Below, one piece after another: positions 53,492 through 62,900 of a DNA stretch of 64,000 nt; position 1 is the stretch's first letter, and each line of letters opens with the position of its first letter. The DNA lies in assembly GCA_964291505.2 (NCBI GenBank), contig OZ220199.1, positions 1,116,001 to 1,180,000 of the forward strand, read 5' to 3'. Both the position numbers and the translations under genes were made by a program. Source of the DNA: Kistimonas sp964291505. GTDB taxonomy: Bacteria; Pseudomonadota; Gammaproteobacteria; Pseudomonadales; Endozoicomonadaceae. The notes under the pieces are model-generated. The model was not told where the DNA came from, did not search any database, and worked only from the letters and a program-made list of their open reading frames with translations.

Positions 53492-55378
53492 ATGACATTC
53501 TTCCAGTGGCAAAAAGACGCCCGGCGAAAAACCGGGCGTTTGATCGTGTTAATGGGTCTGGCAGTATTCAGCCTGATTGCCGGCTCCAATCTGGTGTATG
53601 CCCTGTTGCGCGGACACAAGTCTGAGCTGCCCTGGACCCACTGGTTCACGCTCGACACCTTTTTCATCTTCAGTTGCCTGATCGGTTCCGTCGTCCTCAG
53701 CGCCAGTGTTACACGTACTCTTACACTGCGCAGCAAGGGCGGCCGGGCGGTCGCAGAGTCCCTTGGCGGCAAGCTGGTTGATCCCGCCACGGACCATTTC
53801 CACGAGCGAAGACTGCTGAATATCGTGGAAGAAATGGCCATCGCCTCCGGCACTCCAGTGCCTGACGTTTATGTACTGCATGGTGAAAAGGGCATCAATG
53901 CCTTTGCGGCGGGCTTCACATTGCAGGACGCCGTGATCGGCGTGACCAAAGGCACCATGGAGCAGCTGACCCGGGATGAACTGGAAGGGGTCATCGCCCA
54001 TGAATTCAGTCATATCGTCCATGGCGATATGCGGTTGAATATCCGCCTGATCGGGATTATTTACGGTATCACCATGCTGGCTGAATTCGGCTATATCCTG
54101 ATGCGCGCTGGCGGCAGCTCACGCTCACGGGATGGAACTCCTCTCGCCATCGCCGGGGTCGGCCTGATGGTCATCGGTTACAGCGGGGCATTTTTTGGCA
54201 ATATGATCAAAGCCTCCGTCAGCCGGACCCGTGAATATCTGGCGGATGCTTCTGCGATGCAATACACGCGCAATAACGAAGGTATCGCCAATGCCCTGAG
54301 TAAGATTGGCGGCTCGGCCTACAGCTCTCTGCTGCAGTCCGCCCATGCACCGGACGTCAGCCATATGATGTTTGGCAAGTCCGTCGGTGGCTTTTTCAAT
54401 GCGCTGTTTGCCACACATCCCCCGCTGGAAGATCGCATTCGTAAACTGATGCCAGACTGGAACGGTAAATACATTACTCCCGTTCTCATCGAAGCAGATG
54501 CCGATACGCCCGCAGCAACCAACACAACGACAAACACCCGTACCGGCCCGATCAAGGCAGAGACACTGACAGCGTCTCTTAACGCCATGGGAACACCCAA
54601 TGCGTCGCACCTGGCCTATGCGACAACGTTACTCAGTGCCCTCCCAATGCGACTGGCTGGAGCTGTCCACCAGAAAGACGACTCCGTTACGCTGCTCATG
54701 GCCCTGATGCTGGATGATAATCCGGACATGGTCGAGAAACGGGCCACCATTATTCGAAAGCAATATGATGAGGCGACACTCAATCAAACGATTGAGCTTT
54801 ATCACGCGCTCGAAAGCAGCACGGTGTCAGACCCACTGGTGCTGGTTGAACTGACATTACCCACCCTGCGAACACTGTCTCGCCCCCAACAAAAACAACT
54901 GTTACAAACGTTACTGGAACTGGCGAAGGCCGACGGAAAAACCAGCCCCCATGAATGGGCTTTATTGGCGATTGTCCAACATCACCTGGGCAGCCACCGG
55001 CATAAAAAGACCCAGATGCCGTTTGACAGCTACAGTGATGTTCGGAAGATTGGCGCAGAAGCCGCACAGATCATCAGTGCGTTGATCAGCATGTCAGGCA
55101 TGGACAAGGAAGCCAAACAAACGTGCTATCGGGAAACCATGGCTAGTCTCGCGCTGGCGCAACAAAAGCCACCGGCCAAAATGAGCTATCGGGATCTATC
55201 CAATGCCCTTGAGGCAGCCAATCGCCTCAAACCGGACGCCAAGGAAAAACTACTTAAGGCTTGTTGTCAGTGCATTGAGCATGATGGTCAGGTTGAGCTG
55301 GCTGAAGCACAAACCCTGCGTGCCATGGCGATTGTCATGGAATGTCCTATCCCACCGCTGTTAACAAATAGCGCCTAA
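53492..55378 (+). CDS. M48-family membrane metalloprotease (HtpX-like)
   Basis: 628 aa. Two membrane helices near the N-terminus (about 16-38 and 57-73) and another pair after the active site. The zinc site is HEFSH (170-174), with E248 in SRTREYLADASAMQYTR as the third ligand. The last 280 residues are a non-catalytic helical extension not found in HtpX. It follows lemA in an operon; such pairs are thought to deal with misfolded membrane proteins. Confidence 0.92.
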   Translation: MTFFQWQKDARRKTGRLIVLMGLAVFSLIAGSNLVYALLRGHKSELPWTHWFTLDTFFIFSCLIGSVVLSASVTRTLTLRSKGGRAVAESLGGKLVDPATDHFHERRLLNIVEEMAIASGTPVPDVYVLHGEKGINAFAAGFTLQDAVIGVTKGTMEQLTRDELEGVIAHEFSHIVHGDMRLNIRLIGIIYGITMLAEFGYILMRAGGSSRSRDGTPLAIAGVGLMVIGYSGAFFGNMIKASVSRTREYLADASAMQYTRNNEGIANALSKIGGSAYSSLLQSAHAPDVSHMMFGKSVGGFFNALFATHPPLEDRIRKLMPDWNGKYITPVLIEADADTPAATNTTTNTRTGPIKAETLTASLNAMGTPNASHLAYATTLLSALPMRLAGAVHQKDDSVTLLMALMLDDNPDMVEKRATIIRKQYDEATLNQTIELYHALESSTVSDPLVLVELTLPTLRTLSRPQQKQLLQTLLELAKADGKTSPHEWALLAIVQHHLGSHRHKKTQMPFDSYSDVRKIGAEAAQIISALISMSGMDKEAKQTCYRETMASLALAQQKPPAKMSYRDLSNALEAANRLKPDAKEKLLKACCQCIEHDGQVELAEAQTLRAMAIVMECPIPPLLTNSA

Positions 55379-55519
55379 GACGCTCTCACACTATAGATTA
55401 ATCGTATTGACAGGAATACTAACCTAGTCACTATTGTATGTTTTTTGTTCTGCCACACAATTACTTATTTATCCAAGAAGAGCGCATTACATATTTGTTG
55501 ACTGCAGGTACTTTGTAAC

Positions 55520-57034
55520 ATGGCTATGGCTTCATATGCCTCTCAATCGTGCAATATACCAGTTATACCTTGCCACGATGACAGACGTCCATTTGGGATT
55601 AAAATTTCAAGGCTTTCTTGTTTTGCAAGAGAGCTGAGAGGTCTCCCTCCACCTTCACCACCAACACCCGAATCATCTATAGCACTAGGTGATAGGACTA
55701 TTTATGTATATCAACTACATGACGCAGGAATTAATATCGTAAAAGGAAAAAAAGGGGCTATTTGTGAAGGCTTAAGTCGGCATGGTAAATTTTATGAATT
55801 TAAGACAGAAACGCCAATCGATAAATATAAAGACAGATACCATTGGATTTTCAAACAGGAAGAAGCATTTACCAATGAACAGCTTGCACAGCTCAATGAG
55901 CGTGTAAACGAACATTATGGTTCATCGAATGCCTATCAGAAAGATTCATATGGCTACATCCATACTACATTAAGAAATCTTTGCCAGAATGTCATCGCAG
56001 AGGCATTCAGCTCACAGCAGTATTTCGTCCCAAGCCATTTGGCTTTGGATGAAAGTGGTCTATTCGGATTGTTATTACCCTATTTTGAAGACGCCATAAA
56101 TGTTGACGAATGGCTCAATATGCATAATTTAATTATCAATGCAGCAGAAAATGATTCTCAGAGATCCATCATAGAGAAGCAAAAGACCGAGAAGAACCGT
56201 TATTTAAATACCATCTACTGTCAGGCTGCGAATAGCGCTTTTGAAAGACTTAAACCTCATGCTCTAGAAAAAATCAGATTCATTGATAACATCTGCAATC
56301 AAACAGATCGTGCAAAACTATCCAACTTAATATTAATAGGCGATCATAACGAAACTAATATAGATAATTTACAGCTTTTAGCTATCGATCAGGATCTGGC
56401 CTTTGCCCAGTTGAAGTTTGAAAAAAGAGAAGACAGTGGTTACCATCCGGTTCCAGATCATGACAAAGGCCATATCAAGGCAGCTCAATTAGGGCTTTCT
56501 CTCCCATGCTGTCAGCAATGGTGTAATCGTTTAATTGATGTATTAACACCGATACTGCCAACCAACAGCGAGGTTGTTGAAACATCTATCCGTCGTCTTC
56601 GTATAGAAAATCAATTGATCCCCCTTGAATCTTATCAATGTTACAGCAAACCTATTAAGAAACATCATCTATTATCGTCCGATTCAGAAGATTTTTCTGG
56701 TTCTGGTAGTCGACGAACCTCAGTTGATCTCTCACATGGCTCTTCATCTGATAGCCTTGAACTTGCAATAGCTAAAGGAGCATCCATTCCAGCAACTAAA
56801 GAACAAATCGCTCCTCCCATGACTGTTCATGTACCAAAACTGCACCATATTGGATCGCAGCTTACAGCCGCTGCGTCACCTTCTATAGAAACAGAGTTTG
56901 AAGATCCAGAGAACTTGCCTTCACTGGGTTCATTGTCATTAGCGTCTGGAGAAACCGCCATTTCTTCAGCAACCCTGCAAGATCGGGATAATGACTTCAG
57001 CGACACAGAAAGCTCACCTGAGCAATCGCATTAA
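55520..57034 (+). CDS. Candidate PI3/4-kinase-like or atypical kinase effector
   Basis: 504 aa, AT-rich, no signal peptide. The N-terminal part is disordered and Pro-rich (41-50). Residues about 60-300 resemble an atypical kinase: Gly/Lys-rich strands (INIVKGKKGAICEG, about 71-84), a conserved-looking Glu-bearing helix (about 158-165) followed by YFVPSH and LFGLLLPYF, then IGDHNETNI (D275, N280) and LLAIDQDLAF (D290), in the place of PI3/4K motifs GDRHxxNI and DFG. The match is short and could be chance. The C-terminal 130 residues are Ser-rich and acidic. ATG 55520 has a weak site. The gene is monocistronic. Function not established. Confidence 0.55.
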   Translation: MAMASYASQSCNIPVIPCHDDRRPFGIKISRLSCFARELRGLPPPSPPTPESSIALGDRTIYVYQLHDAGINIVKGKKGAICEGLSRHGKFYEFKTETPIDKYKDRYHWIFKQEEAFTNEQLAQLNERVNEHYGSSNAYQKDSYGYIHTTLRNLCQNVIAEAFSSQQYFVPSHLALDESGLFGLLLPYFEDAINVDEWLNMHNLIINAAENDSQRSIIEKQKTEKNRYLNTIYCQAANSAFERLKPHALEKIRFIDNICNQTDRAKLSNLILIGDHNETNIDNLQLLAIDQDLAFAQLKFEKREDSGYHPVPDHDKGHIKAAQLGLSLPCCQQWCNRLIDVLTPILPTNSEVVETSIRRLRIENQLIPLESYQCYSKPIKKHHLLSSDSEDFSGSGSRRTSVDLSHGSSSDSLELAIAKGASIPATKEQIAPPMTVHVPKLHHIGSQLTAAASPSIETEFEDPENLPSLGSLSLASGETAISSATLQDRDNDFSDTESSPEQSH

Positions 57035-57102
57035 CTACAAATTTAACTGGATCCCGACCAACAGCAACCACGCATTCAGCATAAACCTTACGGATGATGG
57101 CA

Positions 57103-57759
57103 CTACGCCATCACCCAACTGCCCTGCGCTCGATAACGCTCAATGGATAGCTGCTCAAAATCTTCCACAACAGAAAGCCTTACGGATTCCCGGGCGAGCA
57201 ACGCATCACTCCAGCGCTGCAACTTTGGATATATTTTCAACAACTCAGTAGAAAAATGTCGATCAAGTGTATGGGTACGCATCATCAATGGTGCGCCTGC
57301 TGTATCCACCAGAGAAAAGCGTGCTCCGGCAAACCACGGCCCTTCTTCCGCCAACTGCTCTTCAATCCGGGCCAGACCCTCAATAAAGGTATCCCGCTCC
57401 TGTTCAAAGCCTGCCTTATCTTTCGCCATGATCAGCCGGTACTGGTTCATAAACAGCGTGGAGAGATACTCGATCCAGGCACGATGCCGGGCTTTTTCCA
57501 GCGGGTCGGAGGGATGCAGCGAAGGCGGCGTTACTTCATCAAGGTATTCATTGATGACAGCGGATTCAAACAGCACCGTATCGCCGATACGTAATACCGG
57601 CACCTTGCCCGTTGGCGAGATTTTGAGGAACCAGTCCGGCTTGTTGGACAGGTCGATATAGGTGATATCAAACGGCACCCCCTTCTCCAGCAATGTGATC
57701 ACTGAACGCTGGACAAACGGGCACAGCTTGAAGCTGATCAGTTCTATGCTATCCGCCAT
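57103..57759 (-). CDS. Glutathione S-transferase family protein
   Basis: 218 aa. N-terminal thioredoxin-like domain with SFKLCPFVQRSVITLLEKG (the CPF motif, Cys as the possible thiol ligand), SPTGKVPVLRIGDTVLFESA (cis-Pro and Glu-Ser for glutathione), followed by an alpha-helical C-terminal domain. Of the omega/SspA-like type. Usually cytosolic detoxification or redox. The ATG at 57759 is preceded by GGAGG. Confidence 0.93.
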   Translation of the reverse strand: MADSIELISFKLCPFVQRSVITLLEKGVPFDITYIDLSNKPDWFLKISPTGKVPVLRIGDTVLFESAVINEYLDEVTPPSLHPSDPLEKARHRAWIEYLSTLFMNQYRLIMAKDKAGFEQERDTFIEGLARIEEQLAEEGPWFAGARFSLVDTAGAPLMMRTHTLDRHFSTELLKIYPKLQRWSDALLARESVRLSVVEDFEQLSIERYRAQGSWVMA

Positions 57760-57903
57760 ACATGCCTCCTTTACACCGCCAATCCAGTATCAGACAAGCT
57801 TCCCGATGACTCAAGTCTGATGCCATAGCCCCATCCCCATTAAAGCATCGTAGCGAACGACCCGATGATACGGTAAGACCAACGATTACTTCACGGATAA
57901 CGG

Positions 57904-58347
57904 ATGCCCGCTATGTCAACCGCCAAGCTGATGGGATTACTGCTCATGGCGCTGTTCCTCACCTTTTGCCTGATTGCCGCTGCGGGCTACTGGTGGGTCA
58001 GCAGTAATCTGGAACACTATAGAGTCCTCTATGAAGAGATGGTAGAAGAAAGCGCAGGAAGCTCTGCAGAGGACTGCATCGCCCAAAACCTGCAATGGTC
58101 ACAGACATGTGAGTGGTCCTCCCTGTCCTGTCGGATCGAACTCCGGCTGCGCACCCAAGCTTGCCTGAGCGTCGCCACCAATCGTGACTGGTTCTGCAAA
58201 CAAACGCCGGGGTACGGGGAAATTCTCAAGCGCGCATCATGGGCGCTGGAATCCTGCGAAACCACTGAGCACAGGGACTACCCCCTATGCTCAGACGTTT
58301 TCGAAGGGGTTTTCGAGGCCTGTAACAACGAACCGGGAACCCCGTAA
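57904..58347 (+). CDS. Small membrane-anchored, Cys-rich envelope protein
   Basis: 147 aa. One N-terminal membrane helix (LMGLLLMALFLTFCLIAAAGY) and a soluble part with eight or so cysteines (DCIAQ, TCEW, SCR, ACLS, FCKQ, SCETT, LCSD, ACNN) that may form disulfides in the periplasm. No family known to me. It may start at the ATG at 57904 or the one 9 nt downstream. Confidence 0.7.
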   Translation: MPAMSTAKLMGLLLMALFLTFCLIAAAGYWWVSSNLEHYRVLYEEMVEESAGSSAEDCIAQNLQWSQTCEWSSLSCRIELRLRTQACLSVATNRDWFCKQTPGYGEILKRASWALESCETTEHRDYPLCSDVFEGVFEACNNEPGTP

Positions 58348-58454
58348 ACCAATTCACTGTCTACTATTGGTCGAAGGGGTTCGGAAGCGGTCCGGACAAT
58401 GCCAACAACAACCGACGGAGACATTCCCCTTCCAGGGGCTTTCAGGGAGTTGCC

Positions 58455-59084
58455 ATGGAAAACCAGATTCTGACCAGTATCCTGATTCTCTCCATTGTCT
58501 CTGAATCCATTGCCGGCGCTCTCTCGGCTGGCCGCAAGGGCATGGATCCATTCGGTGTGGTGATCATTGCGTTTGCCACAGCACTGGGCGGCGGCACCCT
58601 GCGGGATGTCTTCCTCGACAACTATCCGCTGCTATGGATTCGCTGGCCGGAAGTCATCTGGATCTGCCTGGCAGCCGCCCTGACGACCATCCTGATCAGG
58701 CGCTATCTCAACCACCTGCTGCGGGTCTTTCTGTTTTTTGATGCCATCGGGGTCACCGGGCTTTCCATCATCGGGGCCCATATTGCCCTGGACCATGGGC
58801 ATGGCTATACGATTGCCACCCTGGCGGCCCTGTTGACCGGCGTCTTCGGCGGGATTATCCGGGATGTGCTCTGTGGTGATGTGCCCTGGGTCTTCCGAAA
58901 GGAACTGTATGCCACGGTCTCCATATTCGCGACCGGCCTCTATGTCGGTCTCACCCATACGGCCTTGGATCCGCTGCTGATCATCGCGATAGTGATGGTG
59001 TCCGGGGTGACCCTGCGGATGCTGGCGCTGAAATACCATATTACCCTGCCCATCTTCCTGTATGATGGCCCTTCGTCTGACTGA
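58455..59084 (+). CDS. UPF0126/TRIC-family cation channel protein (YicG-like)
   Basis: 209 aa with about seven hydrophobic segments. Two repeats of the family motif are visible: DPFGVVIIAFATALGGGTLRD and ALLTGVFGGIIRDVL, the glycine-rich pore segments with Arg-Asp. Bacterial members are K+-permeable TRIC channels. GGGAG precedes the ATG. The operon relation to neighbours is uncertain. Confidence 0.92.
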   Translation: MENQILTSILILSIVSESIAGALSAGRKGMDPFGVVIIAFATALGGGTLRDVFLDNYPLLWIRWPEVIWICLAAALTTILIRRYLNHLLRVFLFFDAIGVTGLSIIGAHIALDHGHGYTIATLAALLTGVFGGIIRDVLCGDVPWVFRKELYATVSIFATGLYVGLTHTALDPLLIIAIVMVSGVTLRMLALKYHITLPIFLYDGPSSD

Positions 59085-59104
59085 AGCCGTTCTGGAGCTG
59101 TCCC

Positions 59105-59401
59105 GTGGTATTCCTGCGCCGTTGTTTACCAGTGCTCTACCTTGGCCTGCTGGGTTGTGAATCCCTCTCCCCCGTACAATCGGCAGCTAATACACCTCCC
59201 CCCTGCTCACCGAAGTGGAACCGGATAGTAGAGCAGCAGATCGGCACCGGTGATGGCCATGGACACGGACCCGATATTGGCTCTTCTGAGTGGTACTACG
59301 TGATCCACCGCAAGCTGAGCTGGCCAGAACCTGCTAATCCCCAACCTGGCTCCCAAGCCTGGTGCCAACGGGTTGATCACGCCATCCAAAATCGCAAATA
59401 G
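59105..59401 (+). CDS. Small putative lipoprotein
   Basis: 98 aa starting with GTG. The N-terminus ends LYLGLLGC, a lipobox. The remainder is Pro/Gly-rich with GDGHGHGPDIG and three Trp; no known family. Begins 20 bp after the UPF0126 gene. Confidence 0.6.
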   Translation: MVFLRRCLPVLYLGLLGCESLSPVQSAANTPPPCSPKWNRIVEQQIGTGDGHGHGPDIGSSEWYYVIHRKLSWPEPANPQPGSQAWCQRVDHAIQNRK

Positions 59402-59585
59402 CCGGGAAGCAACAGGCCTGATACTCAGGCCTTCAGCACAGTGCACTATTGCCTGGTTATAATCGGGAACTTTATTGTCAGAGCGTTATCCAAAAGAAGA
59501 ACAAAGCGGTGCTCTGAGAAACAAAATACAAGGCCCCGCATAGACAACAGCAAAGATGCAAAGTCATTTTCAAGGAGGCGTTATT

Positions 59586-59918
59586 ATGTGGTCATGGATT
59601 CAAACCAGTTTGGCAGCAGGTGCTTTGTTAATATCACTCGGTAATACAACCGTTATGGCAGATGAAACTACAGATATCGATATAGCCGCTGAAAATCATC
59701 AGTCATCCCTCCCCACGCATGACGATACATCGTCAGAACAACCGGGAAAAAACTACCGGGCGGCAGATTACCACTATTTTGTGAATACCAGCGATCACAT
59801 TATCACCTTCTACGTGGGTGACTTTATTCCGGAAATCGTGACGCTATACCCCGGACAAGGACGCTATATCCATATGTCAACGCGTCATCAAACCATTGAA
59901 ATACGGCATGCATGGTAA
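59586..59918 (+). CDS. Small secreted protein
   Basis: 110 aa. Start ATG 59586 with AAGGAGG 7 nt upstream; the longer frame (59556) passes through that site. Residues 1 to about 25 form a signal peptide (TSLAAGALLISLGNTTVMA). The mature part ends in a probable beta-sandwich (YHYFVNTSDHIITFYVGDFI, EIVTLYPGQGRYIHM). Unknown family. Confidence 0.7.
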   Translation: MWSWIQTSLAAGALLISLGNTTVMADETTDIDIAAENHQSSLPTHDDTSSEQPGKNYRAADYHYFVNTSDHIITFYVGDFIPEIVTLYPGQGRYIHMSTRHQTIEIRHAW

Positions 59919-59924
59919 GCGATA

Positions 59925-62900
59925 TCAACGTCTGGATTGACCGTGGGAACTCCGTTTGACTTGAGACTCTAGCAGGTCCTGACAAAAGATACTCTGCAAA
60001 TAAACAACATTGTCATCATAATCCGTTGTGATAGCTCCTTTCTGTATCGCATCAGACTTTTCTCGAAGCATTCCTTTCAGAATGGCTTTTAACTTTTTCT
60101 GTCCTTGTGTGAGTTTTGATAAGTTAACCACATAGCCAAATTGAATACACAATTTGATCAATCGATCCCATGCTATTTCAGCTGTATCTTGTTTTTCCAG
60201 AGATTTAATCGTCTCACGAATGACATTAATGTCGAGTCCCTCTTCTCTAGGATAAAGAGAGTGCATGTCTTCAATGACGGCATATTTCAACGATTGCGGG
60301 TAACATTGCTTGAGTTTTTTCCGACTAGCACCATCCAGCGAGGTAAAAATCTCCACTTTTTCATGCATGTTGGCCCGTTGATTTCGCTCCCAAAATGCAT
60401 TCGGATCATCATTGTGCAAATTGTTGATAACTTCTTCAATAAGCGTACGGATGGTCTCAAACACCGGGCTATCCGACAACCTCCAGTAATGCATGTAAAC
60501 GATAGACAAAAATTGAGTATCAATGAAAATGCCCACTGAATCATTTAAGTAGTTTGATATATCTAAATCACATTTATAATCTTCCAAATAGCGTTCGTAA
60601 GCTTCTACGCGTACCAGCCGACGATAAGCCTTTTGCGCATCATCTGTTTCTGGCTCACCTGCAGATTTGCCACCCTCCGATTGCAAGTATTGAAGTTGAG
60701 TGACGAAACCTAATCCAGACTCAACAGATTTATGAAGATATGACATTTCGTCATCGGGAAGATTTTGAATAACAATCGCTTTATCGATAGGACGCTCTGA
60801 TTCAACTGCCCGCAGAAACATTCTTCTAAAATAATTTGCAGTAAATGCATGATCTCCCATTACATTTAACAGGCAAGTGCCACACTCAACAGCTTCTACA
60901 ATTTTGGCATCAGGCAGTTCCCCGTCATGAGGTAGAAGTAAATCATCAATCATGTCCTGTAGATTGACATCTCTGTAGACGGTTTCTCCTGTTTTTTTGT
61001 CTCTTACAAGCTGCTTGATCTGATGGCACGGAGGAATGTCAGACAACAACCTTTCCCTGACGGTATCTACAGGCAAAGCATCCAGCAATGCCACACTGGA
61101 TAAACTGAAAAGCGATTCGGGTGAAGAATGTGGAATGTCAGGTTCCATCATCGCTGTCTTTTCGGGTTGTGTTTGAATATGTCCGCTGATTTTTTCTTTC
61201 AAACAGGAAGAGAGTGCAACGATGCCAAGGCTGTCCCATTCATGCAAACGTGTCAAAGCAATATGAACATCATCCCTATTGCACAACTGATCAAACGCAT
61301 TCTCAATACACCAACTTACATGGTCCGCAAATACCTGCAGTAAAGTAGCCGTTTCCTGTTCTGCAGGCTCCGACTCTTCCCCAATGTGTAATTGCCCCAA
61401 GCAACTTAGCAACATATGGGTAAATAAAGCGGCACATCGTTTCTGGCACGCATCATCAGTCAGTCGCGGGATCGAAAATTTAACGGCCCCCAGCGCATAC
61501 TCCAGTTGTTGCCAACTGCTCGTTTGATAATTGATCCGTAACAGGTAATTCAGAATATCACTCGCATGCTCACGCGACAGTGGGTCTGATGCGGGTACAT
61601 CTATAAATGAGCGGTATCTCTCCGTATCATGACCCAAATCGCTGATACGCCCGAACAGGTTGAGTACATTCTCTGTCAGCAGATCATCAACATAACGATC
61701 AATATCTTCAATCGTGGTATCTAACGCTTGGTTGTCTGGCGTATTGGCTGCGCTATCAGAGACCTGTTCCGAAACCAGAGAGAAAGATTCTGTCTGTTGT
61801 GGTGACAGTTCACGAAGTTCTCCCGTAGATGCCGGGGGTTCAGACGGCTTGCCCCTTAATTCCGCCGTAACGCCGGTCTCATCCTGAGCAGCAAACGCTT
61901 CGTTGACCAAGCGTAAAAGCTCTTCGGTATGTTGACGATCAGTATCGCTGGATTGCTGAGTCTGTATATAATCGAGAGTCTTATGGAGTGTATCCAGTCC
62001 GTCTGATGTCAACAACTGATGCCATCCCCGGCCGATCGCATTACTCATCAAGGTAAGTAATGTATCAAGATTCTCCGCGGCACGTTGTAATAACAGCGCT
62101 GATAACACATCATCCGCGCTCTGCACCAGACGTAACATCCATAGCTCAGTCAACAGCTGTTTTTTCTGTCCATCATCTATATTTCGAGAGTTCAATGAAT
62201 TAAAGACAGCGGCTAATACATCAAACTTCTTCTGTTGTGGAATATTACGATATGGGCACAAAAGCAGATACAAAAAATGCACATTCAAATCAAAATCATC
62301 AAGCGGATCAGCAACATTTTCTAATGGAAGTATAAATTCAATATCGATTCCCTGTGTGTGATTATCTGCTGTTACTTCATCAATATCACCGGATAACAGC
62401 CGACGAACAAAACCCATGGTAACCTCTAATGGATAAGCTTCTTTCCTTTTAGCCTCTTCTGCAGCCCTCGCAAGATTAACTTCCTCCAAAAAGCGTTGAA
62501 CCTCCTCTCCATGTCTTGCCAATCGCGCTTCGTGATCGTATTCAAATGAAAGATGTTTATGTATCTTGAAATAATGGAGTATGTTTACAAAATAATCAGC
62601 TTCATCACGGCTAAAGAAAGTATCATAACTTCGCAAATAACATTGCTTTATGTGTGTATACAGCGTTTCAATCAGTTCTTTTTGCCCAGCATCCAGAGTT
62701 TCTCGACGATAGGCTCCCAACGTATTGATCAACATAAACATCAATAACTTTGCACAACGTAGACGAGCAGGTTCGTTCCCAATGCAGGAAATAGCTTTTT
62801 GCGCCGTATTTAGCTGCAAACCTAACAACTCGGTATTATCGGCTTCATAGCCAATGCGCAGTATATAATGCAGAATCTCTTTGGCATGATCACGGCTGAG

